A stretch of 64,000 nucleotides of DNA from positions 2,695,001 to 2,759,000 of the forward strand of contig NZ_CP010777.1 of assembly GCF_001078055.1 (NCBI RefSeq). Reading direction: 5' to 3'. This document shows, piece by piece, positions 53,235-62,819 of the stretch (its first letter is position 1; every line of letters begins with the position of its first letter). A program made the position numbers and the translations under genes. The notes under the pieces are model-generated. The model worked only from the letters and a program-made list of their open reading frames with translations, was not told where the DNA came from and did not search any database. This stretch comes from Rufibacter radiotolerans (lineage in GTDB: Bacteria > Bacteroidota > Bacteroidia > Cytophagales > Hymenobacteraceae).

Positions 53235-54683
53235 TTATTCCACGGGCATCAGCCGGTAGATAATGCCTGGCTTTTCCACCGCAATGTACAGGTAGCCGTC
53301 TGGGCTCATGCGCACGTCGCGCACGCGGCCAATGTCTTGCAGCAGCCTTTCCTCCCCGGTAATGGTGTTGCCGGCCACGGTTAATCTGCTCAGGAACTTA
53401 AAACTCATAGAACCCACGAACAAACTCCCCTTCCAGCCTTTGTACCGGTCACCGGTCAGGAAAGCCATGCCCGAGGGGGCAATAGATGGCACCCAGATAT
53501 GTATAGGATCGGTTACGCCGGGCTTTTTCTGGATGTCAGAGATCTTTGTGCCGTTGTAGTCTATGCCGTAGGTAACGTCGGCCCAGCCGTAGTTGGCGCC
53601 CTTTTTCACAATGTTCACCTCATCTCCGCCTTTGGGCCCGTGCTCATGCAGCCACATCTCGCCTGAAGTTGGGTTTAAAGCCAGGCCCTGCGCGTTGCGG
53701 TTCCCATAGGTATAAATAGATTTCATGGCTCCCTGCTGCCCTACAAACGGGTTGTCTGCCGGAATGGAGCCGTCTTCTTTGATGCGGTGCGTTTTACCGG
53801 CGTGCACAGTCAGGTTCTGCGGATTCACCTTGGTCCCGCCCCTATCGCCCATGGTAAAGTACAGGTAACCGTCGCGCCCGAACTCCATGCGGCAGCCGTA
53901 GTGGTGGCGGGTTCTGGCATAAGGCTGGGCTTCAAAGATCTGCTTCTGCTCTTTCAGGGTATTGCCGTCCAGGCGGGCCCGCATAATGGCGGTGGTAGAC
54001 AAGGTCTGCCCGTCTTCTTTCTTAAACGCCGAATAGGAAAGGAATAGCACCTGGTTCTTATTGAAGTCCGGGTGCAGCTCTATGTCCAGTAGGCCGCCCT
54101 GCCCCTGCGCCAGCACCTCGGGGGCTCCTTCAATCTTCTGCAGCTGGCGGTCTTTGGTGAGCCGGTACAGAATCCCGGACCGCTCTGTGATCAGCATCTC
54201 GCCGTTCGGTAGAAAGGCCATGGCCCAGGGCACGTCTAAACCAGTGACCACGGTGTCTAAGGTAAAACTAAGGTCTTGCGCCTGGAATACCTTGCCCTTG
54301 GAGGCTTGCTTTTTCTGGCCAGATGCCACGCCCTGCCTAATGTAGCGGACCAGCTGGGTGATTTCCGTATCCGTGAAAGTGGTGTCATAGGCCAGCATGC
54401 CCGTCTCTGGGAAACCGTGTTTGATGCTTTTGAACAGCGCCTCCGGCGAATTCCCGTGCAGCCATTTGCGGTCTACAAACGTCTCCAGGTTCTGGCCGTG
54501 GCAGCCGGCGCAGTAATTGGTATAGTTGGAGCGGGCGCTGGCCAGCTCAGTTCCGGTCAAAAGGGCTTCGCCCGAAGGGGCACTGCCCGAGCCGGCGGTG
54601 TTGGAGGTGGTGTTCTTGCTACACCCGGTGAACAAAGCCAGCAGAAGCGACAGCGGGATTATGGTTTTTATAAATGGCTGCAT
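53235..54683 (-). CDS. Cytochrome c-fused PQQ-dependent sugar dehydrogenase-like lipoprotein
   Basis: The ATG at 54683 gives a 482-residue lipoprotein (lipobox ALFTGC, lipidated Cys near residue 21). A cytochrome c domain follows with CAGCH at 58-62 (about residues 45-115). Next comes a six-bladed propeller of the soluble glucose dehydrogenase (GSDH) type, starting VPWAMAFLPNGEMLITER. The fusion would pass electrons from sugar oxidation directly to a heme. PQQ use and substrate are family-based inference. It converges on the Rieske gene. Confidence 0.9.
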   Translation of the reverse strand: MQPFIKTIIPLSLLLALFTGCSKNTTSNTAGSGSAPSGEALLTGTELASARSNYTNYCAGCHGQNLETFVDRKWLHGNSPEALFKSIKHGFPETGMLAYDTTFTDTEITQLVRYIRQGVASGQKKQASKGKVFQAQDLSFTLDTVVTGLDVPWAMAFLPNGEMLITERSGILYRLTKDRQLQKIEGAPEVLAQGQGGLLDIELHPDFNKNQVLFLSYSAFKKEDGQTLSTTAIMRARLDGNTLKEQKQIFEAQPYARTRHHYGCRMEFGRDGYLYFTMGDRGGTKVNPQNLTVHAGKTHRIKEDGSIPADNPFVGQQGAMKSIYTYGNRNAQGLALNPTSGEMWLHEHGPKGGDEVNIVKKGANYGWADVTYGIDYNGTKISDIQKKPGVTDPIHIWVPSIAPSGMAFLTGDRYKGWKGSLFVGSMSFKFLSRLTVAGNTITGEERLLQDIGRVRDVRMSPDGYLYIAVEKPGIIYRLMPVE

Positions 54684-54740
54684 AAGGATCATAGTAGAAT
54701 CTTGGATAGCATAGGCTTTTAACGCATGCGGTAAGATAGA

Positions 54741-54779
54741 CGTTTTACGCCTGTTTTCCTGAAAACGGCCCTAAAACAG
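54741..54779. repeat. Palindromic element copy 16, sharing an arm with a terminator
   Basis: CGTTTTACGCCTGTTTTCC and GAAAACGGCCCTAAAACAG. Its last bases AAACAG are also the first bases of the terminator at 54774-54810. Confidence 0.8.
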
Positions 54780-54810
54780 CAACGCCCGCTGGGGCGGGCG
54801 TTGCTGTTTA
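54774..54810 (-). terminator. Terminator of the M14 peptidase gene
   Basis: AAACAGCAACGCCCG pairs with CGGGCGTTGCTGTTT across a 6-nt loop. On the minus strand it ends in CTGTTT, in the element arm. Confidence 0.8.
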
Positions 54811-54830
54811 GAAAATGAAAACCGAAAGGC

Positions 54831-57374
54831 CTATTGCCCCACCAGGAACACGGCGTTCCCGAACAGCAGTTTGCCGCCTTGCCAGAAGGCTCTGAACAGC
54901 GGGTTGTCCATTAAATAGACCACCTGCCCGCGGCCCATTTCCTGCACGCCCAGCACCATGCCGTTCTCCAGCTTAGCGGTGGCCTTGGAGCCTACAAAGC
55001 CGGTGGCGGCTACTCCTTGTTTCACGGTACCTACGTTCCAGGCATCGCGCATGTAATGTGGCAACGCGTTTGTCCTGATAAGGGCCGGATAGGTGGTGCC
55101 ATACCCGAAGGCCAACGGGTGGGTATTGTCCAGGCTTATCCGGAACACGCTGCCCTGCACTTCTTCTGAGATAGATTCCCGCTCGCGGTTGGCGTATTTC
55201 TTTAGCTCGCTGGCGTCTGGCGCTTTTTTGGCGTTGGTGGTGTCCGCGGCTTTCTTTTTCACGGCGAAGTCAGGCTTGTCGGCTAAAAAATTCACCGCTG
55301 TTTCCATGGCAATGAGTTTCCCGCCGGCCTTTACCCAGTCTTTCACCTTGGTAAGCGTTTTCTCATCCAGCACCTTTCCGTAAGAACCGGTAGGCAGAAT
55401 AAGCACGTCAAACTCATGCAGGGGCACATTGGCAAAATAGTCGGTACCCAGGACCGTGATAGGGTAGCCTACCTGCTGTTCAAAGTAATGCCAGATCTCC
55501 CCAAAACCGTAAGCCGAAACGCCTTCGCCGGTCAATACCGCCACTTTAGGGGTCTTGATGTGTTTGATGCTGCTGGAACCAAAGTCTGCCCCTCTGGTCA
55601 CAAAGCCGGTAGTAGAGGAAGCCAGTTTGATGCCCAGCGAATCTGCGGCGTGGGTCACGATCTGGTCAAATTTCTCACGTAGGCCCTCATTCCCGGTACG
55701 GGTAATGATAAGCGTGCCCGGCGCGTATTTTTCTTTGTTCAGCTCAAACGGCACCTCAGAGTAACGTACCCGCACCTTAGATTTCAAAAGGGCTGACAGG
55801 AATTTAATATCCTGTACTCCATGCCAATGGGCAATGTACGCATACGCGTTTGGCGTAACAGGATTGGCTACTTTAGCAGCCGCTGGTTGGGCAGCAGACA
55901 TGGCAATACGGTTGGTGAACGCTGCCCCCTTCAAAGCATAGGCGTAGGGCAAGGACCAAGCCGTGATGTCATAGGTCACAGAGTCTTCCAGGCGGGCATT
56001 GGGCTCAAACAGCACGTTCAACAAAGTAGACTTGGGTTGGAAGGCACTGATCACCAGGTCGCCGGTTTCATATTTCACAGACTCGGTTTTGCCCGTACCA
56101 TAATTGAAGCCTTTACCCGACCCGCCGGCCTTGGCGTAGCCGTAGGTGATTTGCTGGCGGTCCAGGTATTGGGTAAGTTCCTTAATGCGGCCTTCCTCGC
56201 CTTTGGTTTTGAACACGTAGCTGCGGTACTGGCCAAAGGGCTTGATCTGGGCATCGGCGTAGAACTTCTTGAACTCAGAAACTACTTTGTCTACCTTATC
56301 AGAGATAGCTTCTACCGTGGCCAAACTGGCGGCGTGGTGGTGGGCAATGCGCTGGGCCAAAGTGAGGCTGTCACCGTCAGATTTCTGGATCACTACGCCG
56401 GCGCGCCCTGAACCGCCCTGCTCATAGGTCATGGCAATGGCGCCCTGGTACGTGGGCCAGGTATCGCCGTAGCTGGGGTAGAACAGGTCAAAGCGCTCAC
56501 GGGTGAAGTACAGCCAGTTATTTTTGTCAAACTGCTTGCGGTTGTACTCGCCTATAATGCCCTGGAACTCGCGCTGCCAAGGGGTGATGGCATCATGATA
56601 AGGCTTCGCCGAAGGCGCAAAATAATACGGGTTGTCTACGCCCTGCTCATGGAAGTCGGCGTGCAGTTGTGGCATCCATTGGTTGTAAACGGCGGCCCGC
56701 TGCTGAGACTCAATCTGCGTTTGCCAGGCCCAGTCACGGTTCAAGTCAAAGTAGTAGTGGTTGGGGCGTCCGCCTGGCCAGGGCTCCTGGTGCTCCCAGG
56801 ACCACGGCGAGGCGTTGGGCTGCTGATTGCGCACGCGGTTGTACCACATGGTGTAGCGGTCGCGGCCGTCTGGGTTCACGCAGGGGTCAATGATCACCAC
56901 GGTGTTTTCCAGCCATTTCTGCGTCTGGGCATTCTTGGTATCCAGCAGGTCATAGAGCACCTGCAACACCGCCTCAGAACTCACTGACTCATTGCCGTGG
57001 ATGTTGTAGCTCAGCCACACAATGGCCGGCTGCTTGCCCCCGGTAGGCTGACCAGCCAGTAAGCCGGCGTTTTTGAGGTTATTGGTCCTGATTTCCTCCA
57101 GGCGCTGCATGTTGGCCGGCGAGGAGATGGTAGCCAGGAGCAGCGGGCGTTTTTCATAGGTATGCCCGTAGGTCTGTAACTGCATCTTTCCCTGGTTCTG
57201 GTTGGCCAGGTACTGCACGTAGTCTACTATGCGGCCATGGTAGGTGAACTGGTCTCCCAGGCGGTAGCCTAAAAACTGTTCGGGCGTTTGCAGGGCGCTC
57301 TGGGCGTTGCCTATAGAAAGGCTCATTCCCCATATGACTCCCACGAAAGCTAGCTTCAATAAAGATTTTAACAT
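54831..57374 (-). CDS. Exported M14-family metallopeptidase
   Basis: The 847-residue protein has a signal peptide (cleaved near residue 24) and an N-terminal zinc carboxypeptidase domain of the M14 family. The zinc ligands are H126 and E129 in IHGNES and H238 in LHADFHEQG. The substrate-binding NPDGRDRY block (about 167-174) is present. The C-terminal half (about 480-847) includes a Rossmann-like segment (EFDVLILPTGSYGK) similar to ThuA/glutamine-amidotransferase-like domains. It probably trims peptides in the periplasm. Confidence 0.9.
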   Translation of the reverse strand: MLKSLLKLAFVGVIWGMSLSIGNAQSALQTPEQFLGYRLGDQFTYHGRIVDYVQYLANQNQGKMQLQTYGHTYEKRPLLLATISSPANMQRLEEIRTNNLKNAGLLAGQPTGGKQPAIVWLSYNIHGNESVSSEAVLQVLYDLLDTKNAQTQKWLENTVVIIDPCVNPDGRDRYTMWYNRVRNQQPNASPWSWEHQEPWPGGRPNHYYFDLNRDWAWQTQIESQQRAAVYNQWMPQLHADFHEQGVDNPYYFAPSAKPYHDAITPWQREFQGIIGEYNRKQFDKNNWLYFTRERFDLFYPSYGDTWPTYQGAIAMTYEQGGSGRAGVVIQKSDGDSLTLAQRIAHHHAASLATVEAISDKVDKVVSEFKKFYADAQIKPFGQYRSYVFKTKGEEGRIKELTQYLDRQQITYGYAKAGGSGKGFNYGTGKTESVKYETGDLVISAFQPKSTLLNVLFEPNARLEDSVTYDITAWSLPYAYALKGAAFTNRIAMSAAQPAAAKVANPVTPNAYAYIAHWHGVQDIKFLSALLKSKVRVRYSEVPFELNKEKYAPGTLIITRTGNEGLREKFDQIVTHAADSLGIKLASSTTGFVTRGADFGSSSIKHIKTPKVAVLTGEGVSAYGFGEIWHYFEQQVGYPITVLGTDYFANVPLHEFDVLILPTGSYGKVLDEKTLTKVKDWVKAGGKLIAMETAVNFLADKPDFAVKKKAADTTNAKKAPDASELKKYANRERESISEEVQGSVFRISLDNTHPLAFGYGTTYPALIRTNALPHYMRDAWNVGTVKQGVAATGFVGSKATAKLENGMVLGVQEMGRGQVVYLMDNPLFRAFWQGGKLLFGNAVFLVGQ

Positions 57375-57464
57375 AGAATGGTTTAGCTAGGCCCAGGCCA
57401 GACACAGGCACCAGGCGACAAACAAAGTTTAAAAATTTCACTGACAAAATAAGATTTCAGGATG

Positions 57465-57502
57465 CGTTTTAAGGCTGTTTTCCCTAAAAGGGGCTTAAAA
57501 CG
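57465..57502. repeat. Palindromic element copy 17
   Basis: CGTTTTAAGGCTGTTTTCC and AAAAGGGGCTTAAAACG. It lies in the divergent region between the peptidase and the lipoprotein gene. Confidence 0.75.
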
Positions 57503-57710
57503 GAATGGTCTTTTGATGGCCTGAATTTCCAAAACCTAAAAAGCATTCTGCAAGGATAGGGTGGTTAACCTGCCACATATGATTAAAATAATTTTTAATT
57601 GGATAGGGGTTCTAAAATCAATACGTGTCTATACTCTTGAAATGCTTGAAAGCGCTTAGCAAGATTTCTAATCTCCATTGTTTTACCCATCAAATCCTGT
57701 TTCAACCACT

Positions 57711-58529
57711 ATGAAATCCACCAAGTACCTTATCTATCTAGCCGTTTTCTCTTTATTGTTTTCCAGCGCTTGTACTGACGATGATGCTTTGGACCCCACT
57801 CCTATCGCCACCAACTGTAAGCCCATAAAATTCACCGATGAGGAAGGCGTGTCCCTGATTACTTATAACCAGGACAAAATCACCTCGCTTAAAACGCAGT
57901 ACTACGGCATCGTTACCATTGAATACCACACCAGCGGCGCGACCAATGGCAAACCTTCTAAGCTGACCTTTAGCGCCGGAGACCAGGGAGCTGGCCATTT
58001 GGAGTATACCTACAACCCCCAGGGCAAAGTCAGTAGCAGTCTGTTCACCTCTCAGGAACTTTCAGAAATGCTGGGCGGCAGTTTCCAAAGTAACTTTGAA
58101 TACAACGGCAGCGGCCAGATTTCAAAAGTGAGCCGCGTGATTGTGTTTGCCGGCGAACCGGGCGAAGCGCCCACGGCTTATCCGGTGGGGTACAGTACCT
58201 ATGAGTACAACGCCAAAGGCAACGTGACCCTAGTCAAGGATTATGACGACGGGGAATCTACGCCCACCACTGTCAATGAGATCACCTATGATGACAAAAT
58301 CAACGCCACCGCCCAAGTAGAGAATCTTTTGATAGGCATACCCGGCCTTCCCCCAGCCAGTCCTAACAATGCGTTAACTTCGGTCATGAAAGAAGGGGGC
58401 ACCGTTAACAAATCAGAGTCCTACACCAATACCTATGTGTATAATTCAGGCGGCTACCCAACCAAAATCACCAGAACACCCCAGCAAGGGACTCCAAACG
58501 TTACCAGCATAGAATACAGCTGCCAATAA
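57711..58529 (+). CDS. Lipoprotein with YD-repeat-like strands
   Basis: The function is not recognised. The ATG at 57711 is preferred to one at 57678 because it yields a normal lipoprotein signal with the lipobox FSSAC (Cys near residue 21); the protein is 272 residues. The mature part has repeated strand motifs of the kind YTYNPQGKV, FEYNGSGQISKV, YEYNAKGNVTLV and YVYNSGGYPTKI. They resemble YD-repeat or DUF4595-like surface proteins of Bacteroidota. It probably sits on the outer membrane. Confidence 0.8.
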   Translation: MKSTKYLIYLAVFSLLFSSACTDDDALDPTPIATNCKPIKFTDEEGVSLITYNQDKITSLKTQYYGIVTIEYHTSGATNGKPSKLTFSAGDQGAGHLEYTYNPQGKVSSSLFTSQELSEMLGGSFQSNFEYNGSGQISKVSRVIVFAGEPGEAPTAYPVGYSTYEYNAKGNVTLVKDYDDGESTPTTVNEITYDDKINATAQVENLLIGIPGLPPASPNNALTSVMKEGGTVNKSESYTNTYVYNSGGYPTKITRTPQQGTPNVTSIEYSCQ

Positions 58530-58540
58530 ATTCCCCGTTA

Positions 58541-58593
58541 CCTAACACCAACAAAGGCCTATCTTTCTTAGATAGGCCTTTGTTGGTGTTAGG
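58541..58593. terminator. Long perfect hairpin after the lipoprotein gene
   Basis: A 24-bp perfect stem (CCTAACACCAACAAAGGCCT... with its reverse complement) and a 5-nt loop. It has no T-run, but its place after the stop suggests a terminator or mRNA-stabilising hairpin. Confidence 0.7.
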
Positions 58594-58668
58594 GCTATAT
58601 TAACCCTTATCCATTACAGGAGAATCAGAAAAACTTGCTTTCTTTGGTATTCTTCTATCATAGGAATT

Positions 58669-59478
58669 ATGCGTCTGAATTTCCGATACCAAATCCGGCG
58701 GTGGCACCGGTACCTGGGCCTGTTTGCCGGCCTGCAGTTCCTGGCCTGGTCGCTGGGTGGCCTTTACTTCACCTGGAGCAACATGGACGAGATTCACGGC
58801 GACTTCCAGCGAAAAGAGGCCACTGCGCTCCCGTGGCAACCCGGCTGGGTTAGTCCAGATAAAGTGCTCTCTCAGTTGCCGCCCCAAAGCACCCTGCTGG
58901 ACCTGAAAGTAGTGAATGTGCTGGGCAAGCCTACCTACCAGGTAAAATACCAGGGCCATCAACCTCAGGCAACGAAAGGCCATGGCCCCCAGGCCTCAGC
59001 GGCCACCTACCAGTTGGCAGATGCCAGAACCGGGCGGCTCAGGCCATCCCTTTCCCGGCCCGAGGCCATTCAAATAGCCAAAAGCGCCTTTATAGGGAAC
59101 CCAGAAGTCAAGGCAGTGGAACTGGTCACCGAGGCCAATATCAGTGGCCACCATGAGTACCGGGAGAGCCCGCTTCCGGCCTGGGCCGTGACCATGGACC
59201 ACCCCACCAACACCACCGTGTACGTGGCGGCCACGCTGGGTACGGTGAACAAATTCAGGAATGACAAGTGGCGGGTCTTTGACTTTTTCTGGATGCTGCA
59301 CACCATGGACTACCAGACCCGCGACCATATTGGCAACTGGCTTTTGCGCGCCTTCTCTATTATAGGGGTGCTCACCGTCCTGTCTGGTCTGGTGCTGTAC
59401 GGTTCCAGTTCAAGGCTCCTGCGCCGGAAGAAGGCGCAGGACTATACCTCTACTTCTAAAAAGAGAGCCACAACCTGA
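58669..59478 (+). CDS. PepSY-domain membrane protein
   Basis: The 269-residue protein has an N-terminal membrane helix (about 15-35, LGLFAGLQFLAWSLGGLYFTW). An extracytoplasmic PepSY-like region follows (SRPEAIQIAKSAFIGNPEVKAVELVTE) and then a second helix (about 226-247). PepSY membrane proteins are often linked to iron uptake or ferric reduction; the role here is unknown. A His/Gln-rich loop near 97-108 may bind metal. The CocE-type hydrolase gene follows 63 nt later. Confidence 0.85.
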   Translation: MRLNFRYQIRRWHRYLGLFAGLQFLAWSLGGLYFTWSNMDEIHGDFQRKEATALPWQPGWVSPDKVLSQLPPQSTLLDLKVVNVLGKPTYQVKYQGHQPQATKGHGPQASAATYQLADARTGRLRPSLSRPEAIQIAKSAFIGNPEVKAVELVTEANISGHHEYRESPLPAWAVTMDHPTNTTVYVAATLGTVNKFRNDKWRVFDFFWMLHTMDYQTRDHIGNWLLRAFSIIGVLTVLSGLVLYGSSSRLLRRKKAQDYTSTSKKRATT

Positions 59479-59541
59479 AATTGGCGGTGGCTATGAATTT
59501 GCTTAATTTTCCCTCCTACACAACCAACTAACAATCCATTT

Positions 59542-61419
59542 ATGAAACCACTTCTCCGGCAATGGCTGGTACTGGTGTTGTTCCTGGCTTCCCTGGGTGC
59601 TTCGGCCCAGACGCTGTCAGACTCCGCCTACATCCGTCAGAATTATACCAAGACCGAGCACCAGATTGCCATGCGTGACGGCAACAAACTGTATACTGTG
59701 GTGTATGCGCCAAAGGACCAAAACCAGAAATACCCTATCATGCTTAGCCGCACGCCCTACTCGGTAGGACCCTATGGCCAGGACAAGTACAAGACCAGCA
59801 TTGGGCCGTCTTCAGACATGATGCGGGAAGGCTACATTTTTGCCTACCAGGATGTGCGCGGCAAGTACATGAGCGAGGGCGAGTTCATCAACATGAAGCC
59901 CATCATTGCCAAGAAAGGCAAGAAAGACGTGGACGAAAGCACCGACACCTATGACGCCATTGCCTGGCTGGTGAAGAACGTACCCAACAACAACGGCCGC
60001 GTGGGCCAGTGGGGCGTGTCATACCCCGGCTATTACACCACGGTGGGTTTGCTCAGCAACCATCCGGCCCTGAAGGCCGCCTCGCCGCAGGCCCCGGTGA
60101 CGGATTGGTTCTGGGATGATTTCCACCACCACGGCGCGTTTTTCCTGCCGCACGCCTTTAACTTCTTGACCAGCTTCGGGCAGCCGCGGCCCCAGCCCTC
60201 GCCTACCGGCGCCCCGCGGTTTAACCACGGCACCCCAGACGGCTATGACTTCTTTATGCGCATGGGCCCGCTGAGTAACGCCAATACGCTTTACCTCAAA
60301 AACAATGTCTCCTTCTGGAATGACATGGTCCAGCACCCCAACTATGACAGCTTCTGGCAGGCCATGAACATTAGGCCGCACCTGAAGAACATTAAACCCG
60401 CGGTAATGGTGGTGGGTGGCTGGTATGACGCCGAGAACCTGTTTGGCGCGCTGGAGACCTACAAAACTATTGAGAAAAACAACTCGAAAGCGTATAATAC
60501 CCTGGTGATGGGGCCATGGTTCCATGGTGGCTGGGCCCGCTCTACCGGGCAGACCCTGGGCAGCATATCCTTTTCTCAGAAAACCTCTGAGTTCTATCGG
60601 CCTAACATTGAGGCCAAGTTCTTCCGGCATTATCTGAAAGGCAACGGCAAAGGCACCCCGGGCTTGCCCGAAGCCTACATGTATAACACGGGCGCCAACC
60701 AATGGCGCGAGTTTGCCGCCTGGCCCCCTAAAGACACCCAAGAGCGACTGCTCTACTTCGGGGCCAACGGAAATTTGAGCTTTGAGAAACCGGCGGCGGC
60801 CAACGGTCCGTGCTTTGATGAATTCATCAGTGACCCTAACAAACCAGTGCCGTTCACAGAGGAAACTGCCATTGGCATGACCCGCGAATACATGACCGAT
60901 GACCAGCGCTTTGCCGGCCGCCGGCCAGATGTGCTCGTGTACCAAACCAATGTCCTCACCGAAGACCTTACCCTGGCGGGCGAAATCCTTTCGGCGTTGA
61001 ACGTTTCCACCTCCGGATCAGACGCAGACTGGGTAGTAAAACTGATTGACGTATACCCAGACACCGCAACGCAGAACCCGCATAACCCGGCCAAGGTGAA
61101 AATGGGCGGCTACCAGCAGATGGTGCGCAGCGAGGTGTTGCGCGGCCGTTTCAGGAACAGCTATGAGAAGCCCGAGCCGTTTACGCCTAACCAGGTGACC
61201 GCCGTGAATGTGCCGTTGCAGGATCTGCTACACACTTTTAAAAAAGGGCACCGTATTATGGTGCAGGTACAAAGCACCTGGTTCCCGCTGGTGGACCGCA
61301 ACCCCCAGACTTACGTGCCCAATATCTATGAAGCCAAACCCGAGGATTTCAAGAAAGCCACTCATAGAGTGTATCATAACCCGCAGCAGCCTTCTTATTT
61401 AAAGGTGAAGGTATTGTAA
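59542..61419 (+). CDS. CocE/NonD-family exported hydrolase
   Basis: This serine hydrolase of 625 residues belongs to the X-Pro dipeptidyl-peptidase S15 family, with a signal peptide (cleaved after SLGASAQ, about residue 23). The catalytic serine is S160 in the nucleophile elbow GVSYPG. A cap domain follows, then the C-terminal jelly-roll (PepX_C, about 420-625). Characterised relatives cleave acyl amides and esters, including glutaryl-7-ACA and cocaine, but the substrate here is not known. Its start is 63 nt from the PepSY gene. Confidence 0.9.
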   Translation: MKPLLRQWLVLVLFLASLGASAQTLSDSAYIRQNYTKTEHQIAMRDGNKLYTVVYAPKDQNQKYPIMLSRTPYSVGPYGQDKYKTSIGPSSDMMREGYIFAYQDVRGKYMSEGEFINMKPIIAKKGKKDVDESTDTYDAIAWLVKNVPNNNGRVGQWGVSYPGYYTTVGLLSNHPALKAASPQAPVTDWFWDDFHHHGAFFLPHAFNFLTSFGQPRPQPSPTGAPRFNHGTPDGYDFFMRMGPLSNANTLYLKNNVSFWNDMVQHPNYDSFWQAMNIRPHLKNIKPAVMVVGGWYDAENLFGALETYKTIEKNNSKAYNTLVMGPWFHGGWARSTGQTLGSISFSQKTSEFYRPNIEAKFFRHYLKGNGKGTPGLPEAYMYNTGANQWREFAAWPPKDTQERLLYFGANGNLSFEKPAAANGPCFDEFISDPNKPVPFTEETAIGMTREYMTDDQRFAGRRPDVLVYQTNVLTEDLTLAGEILSALNVSTSGSDADWVVKLIDVYPDTATQNPHNPAKVKMGGYQQMVRSEVLRGRFRNSYEKPEPFTPNQVTAVNVPLQDLLHTFKKGHRIMVQVQSTWFPLVDRNPQTYVPNIYEAKPEDFKKATHRVYHNPQQPSYLKVKVL

Positions 61420-61436
61420 GCATAACCGTTTGCAGC

Positions 61437-61486
61437 AAAACAGAAAAGGCCCCTCTTATTTTTTAAGAGGGGCCTTTTCTGTTTTT
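61437..61486 (+). terminator. Terminator of the CocE-type gene
   Basis: AAAACAGAAAAGGCCCCTCT pairs with its exact reverse complement around a short loop, for about 22 bp. It ends in CTGTTTTT, which is also the left arm of element copy 18. Confidence 0.85.
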
Positions 61487-61518
61487 AGCCTGTTTTCTAA
61501 AAAGTAGCCCTAAAACAG
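61479..61518. repeat. Palindromic element copy 18, sharing an arm with the terminator
   Basis: CTGTTTTTAGCCTGTTTTC and AAAAAGTAGCCCTAAAACAG. It overlaps the T-run of the preceding terminator by 8 nt. Confidence 0.75.
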
Positions 61519-61880
61519 CTGGCGTGAAAGAAAGCCAGATTTCCCGCTTTTACACCCCATTAGGCAAGCCTTAGGCCCTGCCCTTTATGAAGAAAGATGA
61601 AGTACTTGCCCCGGTTTCTTCATGAATCTGATGCAGCAGAAAAAATATTTCAATTTTTTTTAACGCGTCAAAAGATTTTTTAGCAAGATTTTCAAGATTC
61701 AAATCTCTCATTTACAGGATTTTATCACTTAAATAAACTTATCCTTAAATCAACCCCAAAAAATATTTGAAAAAAATTTTTCATGAAGGCCTTTCTTCAT
61801 CTTCTCTTCATCTTGACAAGGTAGTTTTGACACAGTAATCATTTAAAACGCACTTAAGTCAACTAAACCAAACTACTTAG
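61519..61880. other. AT-rich intergenic region
   Basis: About 360 nt, AT-rich from 61630 onward, with ATGAAGAAAGATGAAG near 61587 and a related inverted stretch (CTTTCTTCATCTTCTCTTCA) near 61792. It precedes the Ala/Lys-rich gene and must hold its promoter, but no -33/-7 pair was recognised. Confidence 0.35.
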
Positions 61881-62744
61881 ATGAAAAAGTTAACCTTCTT
61901 CGCCGCCGCCTTTTTAGCCGCCGCTACGTCATTTGCCCAGACTACCACTACCGCTACGCAGCAAACCAACGTGAATGCTTCCCATGGCACTACCGTTAGC
62001 ACTACTGCTAAAACAACCACCACCGCTGAAGTTGGCACTGATGCCGCTAGCAAAGGATCTATTGTAAGTGAGGTAGCCAAGTCTAAAGCCAAACAAGGCA
62101 AAGAGCACACTGACGAGCAGAAAGCCGCATACAAAACCCGTAAGGAAGAAGCCAAAGCGCAGGAAAAAGCCCGTAAAGAAGCTGCTGCTGGCGTGACCAC
62201 AGACGCAACCATTAGAACCAAGGCTGAAATTGAGGCCGCCAAAGCCCGCAAGGAAGAAGCAAAGGCTCAGGAAAAAGCCACCAAAGATGCCGCCGCTCAA
62301 ACCAGAGCCGATGTGAAGGTGCAAACCAAAGCGGAGATTGAGGCTGCCAAGGTAAAAAGAGAGGAAGCCAAAACCCAGGAGAAAGCCAGACAAGAAGCTG
62401 CTGCCCAAGCCAGAGCCGAAGCTAAAGTAAAAGCCAAGGCAGACCTGGAGGCCGGCAAAGAAAAAGCTGACAACCATGGCCAGACCGTAAGCAATGTGGC
62501 TAAAACCACTACTGAAGAAGGTGTAGCCAAAGGCGAAACTGTGAGAACCGCTGCTAGCGTGAAAGCCGAGAAAGCTGCTAAAACCAGTGCCAAAACCGGT
62601 GCTTCTGGAAGCGCCAAAGTAAAAGCGACCGGTGCTTCCGCCACCCGTCCGGTGAAAAGAGTAACTGGTGCCGCCGCAGGTGCTGTGAAACCAGTGAACG
62701 TGAAAGCCAATGTTGGCGCCGGCCTGAAAGTAGGCAAAAACTAG
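61881..62744 (+). CDS. Exported Ala/Lys/Glu-rich repeat protein
   Basis: The function is not recognised. The 287-residue protein has a signal peptide (cleaved near residue 19) and a Thr/Ala-rich segment. Three roughly 36-residue repeats follow, built on the unit KARKEEAKAQEKATKDAAAQ (about residues 89-195), strongly helical and probably coiled coil. A basic Gly/Ala-rich tail ends in GLKVGKN. A similar tail and the GQTVSNVAKTTTEEG block recur in the gene at 63120, so the two are paralogues. The charge pattern (Lys/Glu) and Ala content suggest an extended envelope protein; binding to nucleic acid or polymer is possible but untested. Confidence 0.7.
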   Translation: MKKLTFFAAAFLAAATSFAQTTTTATQQTNVNASHGTTVSTTAKTTTTAEVGTDAASKGSIVSEVAKSKAKQGKEHTDEQKAAYKTRKEEAKAQEKARKEAAAGVTTDATIRTKAEIEAAKARKEEAKAQEKATKDAAAQTRADVKVQTKAEIEAAKVKREEAKTQEKARQEAAAQARAEAKVKAKADLEAGKEKADNHGQTVSNVAKTTTEEGVAKGETVRTAASVKAEKAAKTSAKTGASGSAKVKATGASATRPVKRVTGAAAGAVKPVNVKANVGAGLKVGKN

Positions 62745-62760
62745 TCCCCCAAAATCCCCC

Positions 62761-62796
62761 TTCCCGCCCCTGGCTTTCAGGGGCGGGAAAATTTTC
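62761..62796 (+). terminator. Terminator of the Ala/Lys-rich gene
   Basis: TTCCCGCCCCTG and CAGGGGCGGGAA form a 12-bp stem with a 5-nt loop, followed by AATTTT. Confidence 0.8.
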
Positions 62797-62819
62797 CACC
62801 TATAACGCACCACCTACAC

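Noticed and set aside
60019..60945. A 308-codon minus-strand ORF
   Set aside because: It lies wholly inside the CocE-type gene on the other strand, whose frame has a signal peptide, catalytic motif and full family length.
61929..62813. A 294-codon Gly/Phe/Ser-rich minus-strand ORF
   Set aside because: Its composition is the complement of the Ala/Lys/Glu-rich repeat gene, and it runs through that gene's terminator.
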